From contig JAKSZT010037307.1 of assembly GCA_026826555.1 (NCBI GenBank), positions 3,053,879 through 3,117,878 of the forward strand: a DNA stretch of 64,000 bases, written 5' to 3'. The stretch comes from Tolypeutes matacus (taxonomy: Eukaryota; Chordata; Mammalia; Cingulata; Chlamyphoridae). Positions 1 to 12,102 of the stretch are shown here, piece by piece (position 1 is the first letter of the stretch; the number at the start of each line of letters is the position of its first letter). A program made the position numbers and the translations under genes. Below the pieces are notes generated by a model that saw only the letters and a list, made by a program, of their open reading frames with translations, was not told where the DNA came from and did no database searches.

Positions 1-459
1 TCAGTCAGCTATGTTTTACAAATGTTTTCTCCCCAGTCTCTGATTTACCTTTTCCTTTTCTTAACATTTTTTTTCTTTTTTCTTTTTCTTTATTTTAAAG
101 TGAAGAAATATATACATTTTATTCCTTCATTTCTTGATGGATTGTACATTAAAGTTTCAAGAATGTCTCGTGTTTATTCAGAACTAATATTAAGACTCAA
201 GGTAGAACAATACTGTATGTAAAATTAATTATGCTATCATAATTGGAAAGGAAGAAAACAGTCATCCATTCCTCAAAGATGAAATAATTGCCAACCCCAA
301 GGAAAAGAGTGTCTTTTGAAAAATTATTTAAAATTTATGTAAAAGCATAGAATGATTGCTGAAATAGGCCAATATCCATTTTTTGTGTTGTATAATTTGC
401 CATTATAAAATGTACTAGAAAATGTAAGATACTTTTTTTTTTTTTTTTTTTTTAAATAT

Positions 460-718
460 TTTAAAAGATGCTTAGATTACATAAATGTTACACAAAAATT
501 ACAGGGATTCCCATGTTCCCCACCTCCCACACCCTCCCACATAAACATCCTTCATTAGTGTGGCTCATCACCTGCAATGGATATACAGATCCTGGGGCTC
601 TGCCACTGAGCATGGACCACAGTTCACATCGTAGACCCCACTCTCTCCCACACAGTTCTGCATGCTATATGCTAATGTAATGGCCTATATCTGTCGTAAT
701 GTCACTCAGGATAATTTC
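460..718 (-). mobile_element. Interspersed repeat, probable lineage-specific LINE-like fragment
   Basis: The segment follows a T-run at about 431-452 and sits inside an older LINE-1. It contains phrases I associate with repeats common in xenarthran DNA, such as 'cacagttcacatcgtagacc' and 'aatgtcactcaggataattt'. The poly-T on the left suggests a minus-strand insertion. The family name is uncertain and the boundaries are approximate. Confidence 0.4.
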
Positions 719-1044
719 CTAACATTTTCTTTTGAAGAGCCAAAGTCTTTAATTTTGATGAAATCCAATGTCTTTTTTTTTTTTTTTTCTTTAATGGTTT
801 TTTGTGTCCTAAGAAATCTTTGCCTAAAACAGGGTTATAAAAGTTTGTTCCTGTTTTCTTTTAGACGCTTCATAGTCTGAGCTTTTACGTTTAGATCTTA
901 CATTTCAAGTGACTTTTTCTATCAGGTGTGGAGTGAGAGTTCACACTATTGTTGTTATTGTTATTGTTATTAGGCATATGGATAGCCAGTTGTTCCAACC
1001 TCGGTTATTAAAAGAACTGTTTCCTCACTGAATTGCTTTGGCAC

Positions 1045-1706
1045 CTGCGTTAATTTCCTAGGGCTGCCATATCAAATTACCACAAACTAGGTGGCTTAAA
1101 ACAGCAAAAAGGCCCGGGGGGTGGGGGATGTGTGTGGCTCGAACAGTTGAGTGCCTGCCTCCCACATGAGAGGTCCTAGGTTCAGTTCCCAGTGCCTCCT
1201 AAAGAAGACAAACAATGAGCAGACAACAAGCAAAACAGATGAGGGAGCCATCTCGGGGGGAGGGGGAGGGATTAAAAAATTCTAAATTTATTTTAAAAAA
1301 AGAACAGAAATTTATTCTCTTAAATTTCTGGAGGCTGGAAGTCTGAACTCGAGATATGTGGCTGGGCCTTCTTCCCTCCAAAAGCTCTAGGGGGAAGAAT
1401 CCTTCCTTGCCTCTTCGAGCTTCCCATCGCCCTGTGCTCCTTGGCTTGAAGCAGCATAACTCCAGTCTCTGCTTCTGTTTTTACTTGGCCTTCTTTTCTG
1501 TGTGTGTCTCTCTCTGTGTCCTCTGCTCTTCCTATAAGGGCGCGAGTCATTAGATTTAGGGCTTGCCCCCCCCTCCCATAAATCCAGAATAATTTAATCT
1601 CAAGATCCTTAACTAATCACATCTGCAAAGAATATTCCAGATAAAGCCACATTCCAGGGTTCCCAGTGGACATGACTTTTGGGGGGGGGCACTGTTCAAC
1701 CCACTA
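1045..1706 (+). mobile_element. Ancient mammalian interspersed repeat inserted in the L1
   Basis: The phrases 'taatttcctagggctgccat', 'ggtggcttaaaacag', 'tctggaggctggaagtctga' and 'cacatctgcaaagaatattc' belong to a widespread mammalian repeat that I recognise but cannot name with certainty. It interrupts the L1 between its 'ttggcacc' and 'gtcaaaaat' segments and is itself split by a SINE at about 1111-1300. Confidence 0.55.
1111..1302 (+). mobile_element. tRNA-derived SINE (DAS-like), long form
   Basis: The head shows a B-box-like 'ggttcagttcc' and the usual 'cccacatgagaggtcct' block. It is followed by a body rich in 'gacaaacaatgagcagac' and an A-rich tail. It splits the ancient repeat just before 'aacagaaatttattctc'. 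The orientation is +. Confidence 0.7.
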
Positions 1707-1733
1707 CAGAGCCTTTGTCAAAAATTAATTGGT

Positions 1734-1846
1734 NNNNNNNNNNAGACACAGAGAATTGTCCAGCGAATGGACACAAAACAGCAAATGGGGAAGGGGGGGG
1801 TGTTAAAATGGATAAAGTAAATAAATCTTTAAAAAAATTTTTTTTT
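1734..1846 (+). mobile_element. SINE body and tail, head replaced by a 10-N assembly gap
   Basis: Positions 1734-1743 are N. The sequence after the gap ('gagaattgtccagcgaatgg', then 'aaataaatctttaaaaaaa') is the body and tail of a long DAS-type SINE. It is flanked by copies of 'ttaattggt' at 1725-1733 and 1847-1855, read as target-site duplications. The tRNA-like head is probably missing in the gap, so a gap of exactly 10 N is unlikely to reflect true size. Confidence 0.65.
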
Positions 1847-1855
1847 TTAATTGGT

Positions 1856-2251
1856 CCACTTTGATTGGATTATACAAGGCATGGAACTGTATAACAGTGA
1901 ATCCTGTGGTGGAAGATGAACTGTGGTTAACAGAACAAATATGAGAACATTCTCTCATGAATTATAACAAATATGTAATACTAGTACAGGGTGTTAATAA
2001 TACAGTGGATTGGGGGAAAATACACCAAATGTAAGATATGGGCTATAGGTAATAGTGATGTTTTGATGATGCTCTTTCATAATTTGTAACAAATGTTTCA
2101 CAGCAATGCAAGATGTTGGTGGGGGGTGATGTATGGGATCCCTGTATGATGATATGCATGTTTGTTTTGTAAGTTCACAACTTTCACTTACTGTTTATGT
2201 ATATTCGTGCATGAATGGTAAACAATTTAAAATTTTTTTAATGAATAAAAC
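1856..2251 (+). mobile_element. 5'-truncated LINE-1 3' UTR, sense
   Basis: The phrases 'gatgaactgtggttaacag', 'gaattataacaaatatgtaa', 'gggctataggtaatagtgat' and the terminal 'aatgaataaaac' are typical of a younger L1 3' UTR. A third copy of 'taattggt' at 2252-2259 follows it, consistent with a target-site duplication shared with the neighbouring SINE. Confidence 0.65.
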
Positions 2252-3663
2252 TAATTGGTCAACTAGGTGTGGGTCTATTTGGACTCCACTCCGCTTCATT
2301 ATCTCTCTGTTCTCGTGCAAATGCTGCACTTCTTCATTACTTAGCATTACTAAGTCTTGAGATCAGTAAAGGGTCTCCTCCAACTTTTGCTCTTCTTTTA
2401 AAGAATGGTGTTGGTTATTCTGGTAGAGCCTTTGCATTTCTATATGTATTTTAGAATCAGCTTGTTAATTTCTACCAAAATACCTGCTGGAATTTTGATC
2501 TATAGATTAATTTTGAGAGAATTGATGTCTTAACAGTAAGTGTTCTGATATGTGAACACAGTCTCTTAGTGTCCATTTACTTAGGTCTTCTGTAATGTCT
2601 CTCAGCAGCATTTCGTGGTCTTTGCAGTTTCACGTCTTGCACTTATTTTGCTAAATTTATCCCTGAGTATTTAATATTTTTGATGTTGTAAACGTGTTTT
2701 TTTTTTTTTCCCTTTAATTTCAATTTCCAATTCATCAGCTAGAGGTAGTGTATTATATATCTATTCTTTTCCCCGTTTTTAGACATTTAGGCTGTTTCCA
2801 GATGAGGACTTTTTCTTTTATTGGTTGGTGAGAGCCATGGTGGTGTCCAGAACTAGAACAGGCACGACAGGGACCCCTTCTCTTCACGTGTTTGTCCCTC
2901 CCTAAGCCAGAGGTGTCTGTCTGCCACCTTCTCCACCAGCAGTGCTGGCAGGAGAGCTCTCAGGAGAGGAAAGCCTGGAGGTCTCCCACTGAAAAGGAAA
3001 GTGCTTCAAAGAAGTTGTGTGGTCGGCCACAGGAGCCCTGGCGGGCTGGGGCTGGCAGCTTGGTGACTGACCCTGGTGATGTAGTCCTTGCTCCCAGGTG
3101 TGGATGTGGCAGATGCTGGGTGCCAGCTCTCAGGCTCCTGGTGGTGGGAGTTGTTTTTCTACCATCAGGTTTGTGTGACTCATCCCCTGTGGCTGTCAAA
3201 CCTTGGGGCTTTTCTTGAGGCAGAGTAAGTGGCCCAAGGGTATCCAATTTGTAGCCTCATTAACTAAATTCTCAATAACTGAGCTAAAGGTTCGGGGGTT
3301 ATCATGAGCCATAGCCGTTTTATTTGCAAAAATAAAAAGTTGAGAATATTAAGGCCTAGTTTCCAGCAGACTCTTCACCCAGTTGGATGGATATGGAGGG
3401 ATGAACTATAAAAGAAAGCTGTGTCCTGGGATGGATCATCTACATAAGTTCTGTGTTCCTTAGCTGTTCTCAGTTTCTTGCAGAAATGTGAGGCAAAGTG
3501 GAAAGCTAAAATAAATGACAAGGCTGAAGTCAGTATTTTGTGGTTATTCCCTGTCTCCCTATTCAGCACCAGTATATCGCATGGGCTCCATAGTATTCAT
3601 TAATATTCCTGGATACCTGGGAGCCTGGGTCTTAGACTTCTGCTGTTTAAAATTCATTAAGAG

Positions 3664-3751
3664 GGGGCGGATGTAGTTGAGCTCCTGCTTCCCATGTATG
3701 AAGTCCTGAGTTCAATCCCTGTTACCTCCTAAAAAAAAAAAAAAAAAAAAA
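3664..3751 (+). mobile_element. tRNA-Ala-derived SINE (short DAS-like) with target-site duplication
   Basis: The element runs from an A-box-like 'atgtagttgagctcc' through a B-box-like 'gagttcaatccc' to 'tacctcct' and a long poly-A. Flanking direct repeats are 'aaattcattaagag' at 3650-3663 and 'aaattcgttaagag' at 3752-3765, with one mismatch. Confidence 0.85.
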
Positions 3752-4686
3752 AAATTCGTTAAGAGATCTCACTGCTCAAGAGAGAGAGAGAAACAGGTAG
3801 GACAGAGATAGCAGGTGCCTTGGGGCTGGACTTCTCTTTTTCCTGGTCTGGCTGAGGCCCTGGTGAGTAAGCTGATCTGCTGTGTAATCCTTGGGATGGT
3901 GGTTTCATTTTCATTTTCCTGCAGGGATGGGGCCTATAAGAAACCCCCAAACAATCTTTTTGTCTGCAACACTGAAAGTGAGAAGTACATTGTACAGTGA
4001 AGTTCATGTTTAGAGTTTGAACATATTGAAACAAAAGGATCACAATATAAGACTTACCTTACTTCTGTGCAGTGCACTGATATTTTCTGTTTTCTACTAT
4101 TTGATTTAAAAAGACCTGTGCTTCCACTTTCTCATCTGGTTCTACCACCCACAGAATCGAGGTCTACGCCAGATCTCTCTTCCCCATATTACAGACCAGA
4201 AACTGGCAGAACGAGGACTAGAATCTGATTTATCCTGCCTGCTCCACCTACTACAGGCTAATCCATTGTCTCTCTAAGTCCTCCTCGCGTTTGGGAGTTT
4301 CCTATGTCATCAGACTTGGCTCAGGCCAGAATAAGCCTTATTTTTCCTACCCCTATACCCAAGATGGTTCTTCTTCCCAGGGGAGCAACATCCTGTGGCC
4401 TGCCAGAGTTGGGTGGTGGGTGGCAAGGTGCCCCAACACACCCAGCAGCTAATGAACACACGGGGGACCTGGGAGGAGGAGGAGGCAGGGACTCTCGCAG
4501 GGCCTTTTGGCCTCCGGTCACATCCATAAGCCACACTTTTTAACGAGCTGCCATTTAGGCAGAAAGGACCAAAGGACCGGTTTTTCTTTTGTTTTAGATT
4601 CTTTTTCATTGGATGTGGGGAAAGACAAGAAAGATCCCTGGAGTGGGATTTTTTTTTTTACTTAATTGAATACATTTAAAGACTCT

Positions 4687-4764
4687 TGGGGGGAGCCGGT
4701 GGTTGAGTGCCTGCTTCCCATGTATGAGGTTCAATACCAGTACCTCCTTCAAAAAAAAAAAAAA
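4687..4764 (+). mobile_element. tRNA-Ala-derived SINE (short DAS-like)
   Basis: The sequence contains 'gccggtggttgagtgcctgc', 'ttcccatgtatgaggttc', 'tacctcc' and a poly-A tail. Part of the B-box is deleted. No clear target-site duplication is seen. Confidence 0.75.
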
Positions 4765-5399
4765 AGGAATCTTGACCCAAGTTGGAAAAGGATGTGCATC
4801 TTTGTTAGCATTGCTGTGATAGCGAAAACAGTTCTACACCTTTATGAAAGCTTTGGAATATATGCTTCTAACACCTGGCCTGTGAGGAGCATCTTGTGCT
4901 TTCACAGTTTAATAATTTGTGGTATACCTAACTTGACCTTTGGTGCTGGCAGACTGTGGATCAGTAGCTTTTCCTTGGTATCATTCTTAGTCTAGAGGTC
5001 TTTTCCGTAGCGTATGGGAACCCATCTGGAATGATGTCCAGGAGGGGCTTGTGTGGCTAGGTATCTCAGAGCTCCGTGTTCTGGAGAGCGTGGAGAATGG
5101 CTGGAAACCCTCTGTGCAGATGAGAACACGGGGCCAGGCAGGAAAGCAGGACCTTTGCTCCCCTCTGTTCTTCGCATGTGGGAAAACCTATTACTCCTGA
5201 TCAGATTCTCTCTGAAAGGAAGAGATTAACACCAGTTTAAAGTCTTTTTGAAAAGAGGCTACCTTTATAAATAGAAAATATAAATATGTGGTGAAAGCAC
5301 TTCGATGGGACAAGCTAAATGCCCCGTGTGCAGAGGAGAAGTGCTGTACCAAGGCCAAGGTCCAGGTATGGCAGGGCCCTAGGGGCAGGTGGAGGGAAG

Positions 5400-5590
5400 G
5401 GCCTTGACACTGACAGACTGGGCCGAACTTGGGGGCTGTAGCTTATTGTCTCTGGCCCTGGACGAGTTTCTTTACTTCCTCAGGTGTCAGCATCATTGTT
5501 TGCAAAAGGAAGAGTAGTGTCTACCTTAGAGAAAGTATTGTGAGGACCGGATGGGACAAACTCCTGTAATGAGGCTGGCCCGGAAATCGA
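5400..5590 (+). mobile_element. MIR element
   Basis: The stretch 'gagtttctttacttcctcag' followed by 'attgtgaggaccggatggga' matches the remembered MIR core and 3' region in the sense direction. It is diverged and the boundaries are approximate. Confidence 0.5.
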
Positions 5591-6568
5591 TGCTTTCTTT
5601 ACCCACGGTAGAGGGCAGGGGGCGCACCTCCAGCAGGCCTATCCTCAGCATCGCCATCTCAGTGGGTGTCGTGGGAACCTGGGCAGTCCCCAGTTAAGAA
5701 TCCTGTGCAGATCCACTAAAGTCTAAAACAAGCCCTATAGTGGTGCTGTTGAAGACTGTGTAGCCTGACCTTTCCTGTAAAAACAGAATTAGCTTGGCGT
5801 GCCTTGAAGTGGTTTTCAGCTGTGCGGAGGTCCCGTGCGGGCTCTGCCTGGCTCTGATGTGATACGCGGTCAGGTCTGAGGCCCTGGACCCCGGAGTCCG
5901 TGCCAGCCCTGATCACCCCAGGAGCATAACCTTGGTTTTAAAGGTGTGTCCCAGCTTTGGGAGATCAGGATGGAACCAATTAAAAATAGTCAGTGACCTA
6001 GAACACTGTGTATCTTTTTAAACGGAGTTAGCCAGCCTCCATCAGTTGTTTTTAAGATACAGATGTTAATCATTAAAGCTGGGCCTGAGCTCCATTGCTA
6101 ATAAGGTTAATGGGGCTTTTCTTTGGCCTTAGACACCTGGACGAGTTGATCTTACTAGATGATGGATAAGCAGGTTTTTCCTGTGTTTATAAAAATGTAA
6201 TTAAGGGAGAGATTTGGACATCGTTCATCTTAAGCATGACACTCTTTACTAGAAAATGATACGATAGCATCCGAATACTAGGTTTGAAACCGTGATTTGT
6301 CTTCGTTGCAGCTTTGCAGGGCAGCTTTCTAATGCTTTCATGGGGGACACTGGCTGTTTTGGGTGCCCTGGAGCCCAGGCCCTGTGTGTCCAGGTCTGAC
6401 CCCGTCTCACATGAGCTCAGGCTGTTTGTCTTTCTGCTGGAGGAGGTCGGGTGAGGCCCCACGTGAGCTCATACTGATTGATTTTCTGCCGGAGGAGGAG
6501 GGCCAGTGGCTCTAAGGCGGTTCCCAGGCTCTCACCCATCCCCTTGTCATTGTGTTTGCTTCTGGCAG

Positions 6569-6695
6569 AGCGTCCTGGCCCGTACAAGCTGAGGATCTGA
6601 GGCTGAACAGATCGACACGCAGACGACAGACGGAGGACGCGCTGGCTGCTGGACCCTGCCTCCTCCCTCTTCTCCGTGCCTCCTGCACCCGGAGG
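6569..6695 (+). other. IP6K2: IP6K2 5' UTR part of the first coding exon
   Basis: A pyrimidine-rich tract ends in 'cttctggcag' at 6568, a good 3' splice site, so the exon holding the start codon begins at 6569. The upstream transcript start lies outside the window. The first ATG after the acceptor that opens the kinase frame is at 6696. Confidence 0.7.
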
Positions 6696-9600
6696 ATGAG
6701 CCCAGCCTTCAGGGCCATGGACGTGGAGCCCCGCACCAAGGGCATCCTGCTGGAACCCTTTGTCCATCAGGTCGGGGGGCATTCCTGCGTGCTCCGCTTC
6801 AACGAGACCACTCTGTGCAAGCCCCTGGTCCCAAGGGAGCACCAGTTCTACGAGACCCTCCCAGCTGAGATGCGCAAATTCACTCCCCAGTACAAAGGTG
6901 AGCCCCCAGCAGCAGTAGGGGACACCAGCGCTGTGCTGAGGAGACACGAGGGGTCGTGGCCATGGAAGGCCCAGGCAGCTGTCCCAGGAGCCCTCGCCCC
7001 TTCCCACTCGCTCTGTGTTTTCCCTCCTCCTCCTCTTGGCCCTCAGCCCAGCACCTCACACCCTCAGTTGTCAAGCCCTGGTAAGATTGCTCAAATGTTT
7101 CATTTTGTGGATTTGTTTTGAGTTTATTTTTGGTGGAAGTGTAGTTGTGTTTTATGTTCAGGTGTCTCCATCACAGTAACCCGTAGTCCCCCATGGGGGG
7201 TACAGCAGGGGAAGAATTTGGGAGGATTTTACCCAGAAAACTTGCTGCCTGCTTTTTGCCCTCCAGGAAGCCAGAAGCCCGGGTGATTAGGTAGGCTGGG
7301 AGCAGGGTTGAGTCAGATGGAATGCAGGAGTGGGAGGCCTGTGCTGAGTAGCTGAAGCCATTTGCTATTACAGAATGTCCCACAGTTGCAACCTTTTGAT
7401 TCACATAGGGTGACTTTCATCCTCTTTATAATGCATTTTTTCGGGAGACATTAGCAGCCACCAGCAATGGTGTGCTTTTTCCTGTGGGGATGGGGGAGAG
7501 GATCCTTTGTAAATCAAGGAAGACCCCATTAAGAAAATTAATTTTAAATTTGCATCGACTGGTTTTAGAAAAGACTCTGGAACAACTTAGGTTTCTTCTG
7601 TGACTTTTGAAATGTTAATGCTTTTTACAGCCAGAATGTACTGGTCACCTCTCTCTGTACTCTGAAAATGCATGTTTGTGGTGCGGGTGGGGGAGTTGGG
7701 GGCCTTCACTTGGTCCTTCTCTGTTGTTTTTTCCAGGACAAAGCCAAAGGCCCTTTGTTAGCTGGCCGCCCTACCCCCTTTTAAACCCTGGTCCTCCCCA
7801 CCACCCCCTCGTGGCCACAGGGAAGTGTGGTCCTCTGAATTCCCCAGCCTGGCTCCTCTGCGCCCAGAGCTGGGGGCCACCTCAGAAGTGTCGTCTCTCT
7901 CTGAGAACACATTCCCCTGCAGCAAGCGGGCAGGCAGCAAGGACTGAGCAGATTGAGTGATCCCGGGGCGGAGTGGCCTGGGAGGAAAGGCGCTCGTCGG
8001 CACCCGTTGAAACGCTCCCACCCGACAGCCCCCTCCTCAAAGACTGTCTAATTACACATGGCAGGTTCTAGAGACTCCAGGGGGCGAACTGCTTTCGAGG
8101 CCACCGCGCATCTGTGCTCCCCACCCAACCCTATTTACCTTGTGTTCATTTTGTTCTTTTGTGACTGGAGACTGCAAAGACCAATAAAGTAACATTTGAG
8201 AAGGACAAAAGGCTTGGGGCGCCTGCCCACGTGGGGGCGCTTGCCCACGTGGGGGCGCTGGGGGAAGCCTTTGGTAGGGTGTCTGTTGTGCTGTGTGGTT
8301 TGTTTTGTTTGCCCCTTTATTTTGCTTTGCTTGCCCAGTCTTGCCTTATCCTTGATGCTTATATTCCCTCAGGCAAACCTGTTTCCCCTGGGGGCTTCAG
8401 GCTCTGCTCTAAAGCAAGCTTTGAGGCCCTTGCTGTTTCTGTGTAGGGCATTAAAAATTTCTACAAGATATAAAAAGCAAATGTTTTTACGTCTCTCTTA
8501 GGATTAGAAGAGCTACCTAAAAATTAATAAACATTTTAATGACGGAAAAATGTGTCCTGTAATTCTTTGGCTCTTGCCTTGTTGAGTGCATCAGAGAGAA
8601 AGACTCTCAGCCATGTTTGCTCCCTATTTGCTTGTCTTGTATGGTGTCATCTTTTCTAGCTGTTTTGATATTTGTTAGGTTTGCAGATGAGTTTGGGGCC
8701 TCTGGCAACATAGAGACTAAGGAACAGGGTAAGAAAAAAACAAATGTTACAATCATGTTATTTAGAATGCACCTTACTGTGGAATTCAAAGCCCTCTCTG
8801 CTCCTCAACCCCCTTCCAGGTGTGGTATCTGTGCGCTTTGAAGAAGATGAAGACAGGAATTTGTGTTTAATAGCATGTCCACTGAAAGGGGACCATGGAA
8901 CTGTGGACAGTGTAGACAATTCAGACTGTGAACCAAAAAGTAAGCTCCTGAGGTGGACAAACAAAAAACATCACGTCCTAGAAACAGAAAAGACTCCCAA
9001 GGACTGGGTGCGCCAGCATCGGAAAGAGGAGAAGATGAAGAGGTGGGTATGGACTGAGAAGGGGCCCCTGGGCTCTGTGGGAGAGGAAGTGGCAGGGGAT
9101 CTCGGTCTGGGCCTGGTCCCCTGAAGCTCGGGTTTCATGATGGGCCTAGTAGGTGCCTTACCACTCAGTGGCCAGTTCCTGCATGGCCCGCCCGCTCTGC
9201 TCCTCTCTAACTGACCCTGGCTTAGAGCATGCCATTTTGGGTAAACGGCTGAAGAAGCAGCGGTGAAAGATGTGGTCACTCATTCCTTCCATGTCTGCTC
9301 TGTGCCAGGCCGTGTGCTGCATCCTGAGGATGTAGCAGTGACCAAGTGACCAAGACAGGAGCCAGCCATCCTTGCACCTCAGGTTGCTCACAGTTAGTGG
9401 AGGGGTGGAATGGTCAGTTGGGCATCCCTGAAACTCAGGGATCCACCTAGGCAGGGCCTTCCAAGTACTGCACTTTGGCAGAACTTATGAAAATATAATA
9501 TATAAATTGAAGTATCTATGATGTAACTAAGCAGGTTGACTCATTCCCCTGAAATTTCAGTTCACATTTACCCAGCCTCCAGCATTCAGAATCAGAGGGG

Positions 9601-12071
9601 CCTGGCTGCACCTGAAGCCAGAGTGGTGCTGGCTTAGGAGGAGGCCGTGGGGGCTACCTGCCCATCGGTGGGAGGGAGACAAGAGGCAGAGACTGTTCTT
9701 GCATCTTAGCTTCTCCTTGCTGTGGAAAACATTGGGCTGGTTTCTTTTTTCTTTTCACTCACCTTTGTTGAAGTATAAATTTGTCAATAAAATGCACCTA
9801 TTTGAGGTGTTTAGTTCAATGAGTTTTCATGTGTGTGTCTACTGTAGCCACCACCACCATAACATCAAGATACCAAACTGCCCATCACTCCAGAAATTCA
9901 TTCATGCCTAAATAAATCACCATGTTATTGGATCCTTATCTCTTTGTAGCCATAAGTTGGAAGAAGAATTCGAGTGGCTAAAGAAGTCTGAAGTTTTGTA
10001 CTACAGTGTAGAGAAAAAGGGGAATGTGAGTTCCCAGCTTAAACACTATAACCCTTGGAGCATGAAGTGTCACCAGCAACAGTTACAGCGAATGAAGGAG
10101 AATGCAAAGCATCGGAACCAGTACAGTATCCTTTGTTCACCAGGTAGCTCTGCTTTAGGGGAGGAAGAGTAGTGAGGAATGCCTTTTGTGTGATCAGAGG
10201 CAGAGGTTGGATCTTTTAGTCTTGGTTGAATTTCTTCCTTGACTAGAGTTGTGCCAGAACACCCTGTGGTAACCATGGGCAAATCTCATGCCCTTAGGGA
10301 CAGGTGCTGGCCTGGGAGTACCAAGTGATGGTATGGAAGTGATTGGTACCTGGGGGTGAGGGGTGCCTCATGGAGGAGGCAGCCTGTATCAGGTGGGCTT
10401 TAACCTGAGTGGCCTAGAGGAAGAGGGCAAGGGGCTGGTTCTTGTTTTCAGACTCCTGCGAAGGTCCCGTAGAAAGCTCACATGGTAAGGGCTGGGGACC
10501 GGGGGCTTGGGGAAGGGCCAGCCTTTCAGTCCTGGTTCACCACATTCAGCAGACTGGGACAGGGGCTGGGCATGGGGAAAGCACCAGGGTCCTTTCTTTT
10601 TTTCCTTCTAACCTATTAAGCTATACTTAATTCATATGTATTTATTTTTAGCTTTTTATTAGGGAAATTTTAAACCTGTTAAAAATAGAATAACATGTTG
10701 AACCCCTAACTACCTATCACCCAGGTTCAGCAGTTTGACCTACTCAGGTCAGTCTTTTGTCATTGCTATTTCTACACTAGCACCTTCCTTTCACCCAGCA
10801 TGTCCCACTGGATTATTTTTGAAGCAAGGCTTAGCTACATCATTTCATCTGTATGTACTTCAGCATGTATCTCTAAAAGATAAGGATATTTTAAATTATT
10901 ATTTCTTAAAAAGTGAACAATATCAAGTATCTAGTTCATGTCTATACTTTTTAATGTCTCATAAGTGTGTTTTCATTGATGGCCTGTTTGAATGGGGATC
11001 CAGATGAGATTCACACGTTATGTTTGGTTGAAATGGTTGTCTTTTTAAATACTCCTCTCCATTTTTTCCCTCCTTGGAAATTTGTCAAAGAAATTGGGTG
11101 TTCTAGAGTTTCCCACAATCTGGATTTTGCTGATTTTATCCCTTTTACATGTTACTTTGCATCCCTTTTATATCCCTTTGACAAGTTGTTCTGTCCCCAC
11201 TGCTTCCAATAAGTTGATAATTGGATTTAAAGGCTTGACCAGATTCAGGTTCAGTTTTTGGGAGGAGGGGCAAAGGAATCCCTTAGAAGGTAGGGTGCAT
11301 ATCGACAAGCCCAGCGTTTAGATGTCTTTCTCTTTTGGATTGTCATTGCCTTAGTGCCATTTCTTCATTAGGCGAGTTATTTTCTCACCCTGTCATTCCT
11401 TTATTCATTAGCAGGAATCTTCCCAAATAGAAAAACCTTCCCTCATCAGTCATGTGGTTGTCCTGAGGTGTAGGTTATATAGGAAAGGCAGGTTAAATGT
11501 TTCTTTTCCTTTATTTACCAAATCTTCAGAATAATGAATGGGTTCCTTACATCCTCTAAAGCATCATTATGAGTGCATGGGTTTAAATAGATTTGATGTG
11601 TTCCAGTCCATTGCAGTTATCTTCAGCCCTCAAATTGTCCTATATTTGGCCAGAGGGAGCCTCTTCAAATAGACTTGAGTCATTTTTATCCAACCACAGG
11701 GTCACGGATATATCCTGCCCCAAATGTAGACTCAGCCATTCCTCTAAGGCAGGAGTGGGCAGACCTTTTCGATAAAGGGCCAAATAGTAAGTATTTCAGC
11801 CTTTGCAGGCCAGTTTCTGTCCCAGCTCTGCCATGTAGTATGAAAGCAGCCATAGACAATAATGTAAGCGAAGTGTGGCTGTGTTCCAGGAAAATTCCAT
11901 TATGCTCACTGAAACTTGATTGAATTTCACGTAATTTTCCTGTGTCATGAAATATTTTCTTTTATTTTCAACCATTTCAAAATGTAAAAAGCAGGGGTCG
12001 GATGTGGCTCAACTGGTTGGGGGTCCGTCTCCCATATGGAGGGACCCGGGTTCGATCCCTGGGACCTCCCA

Positions 12072-12102
<31 letters not shown>

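Larger units (their letters stand above)
720..2780 (-). mobile_element. Old LINE-1 (ORF2 region), antisense, split by nested insertions
   Basis: Three pieces read as one antisense L1 ORF2 segment in the right order: about 720-1044, 1707-1733 and 2252-2780. Recognisable phrases are 'aagaaatctttgcctaaaac', 'cagcttgttaatttctacc', 'ccatttacttaggtcttctg' and 'aaatttatccctgagtattt'. The copy is full of mutations and its ORF is dead. It lies in the 5' intron of IP6K2. Identification rests on remembered L1 consensus; the exact subfamily is not determined. Confidence 0.75.

Noticed and set aside
12000..12070. tRNA-Ala gene at the SINE head
   Set aside because: A-box and B-box-like motifs are present, but the element has a poly-A tail, target-site duplications and many relatives in the window, so it is a retroposon and not a tRNA gene.
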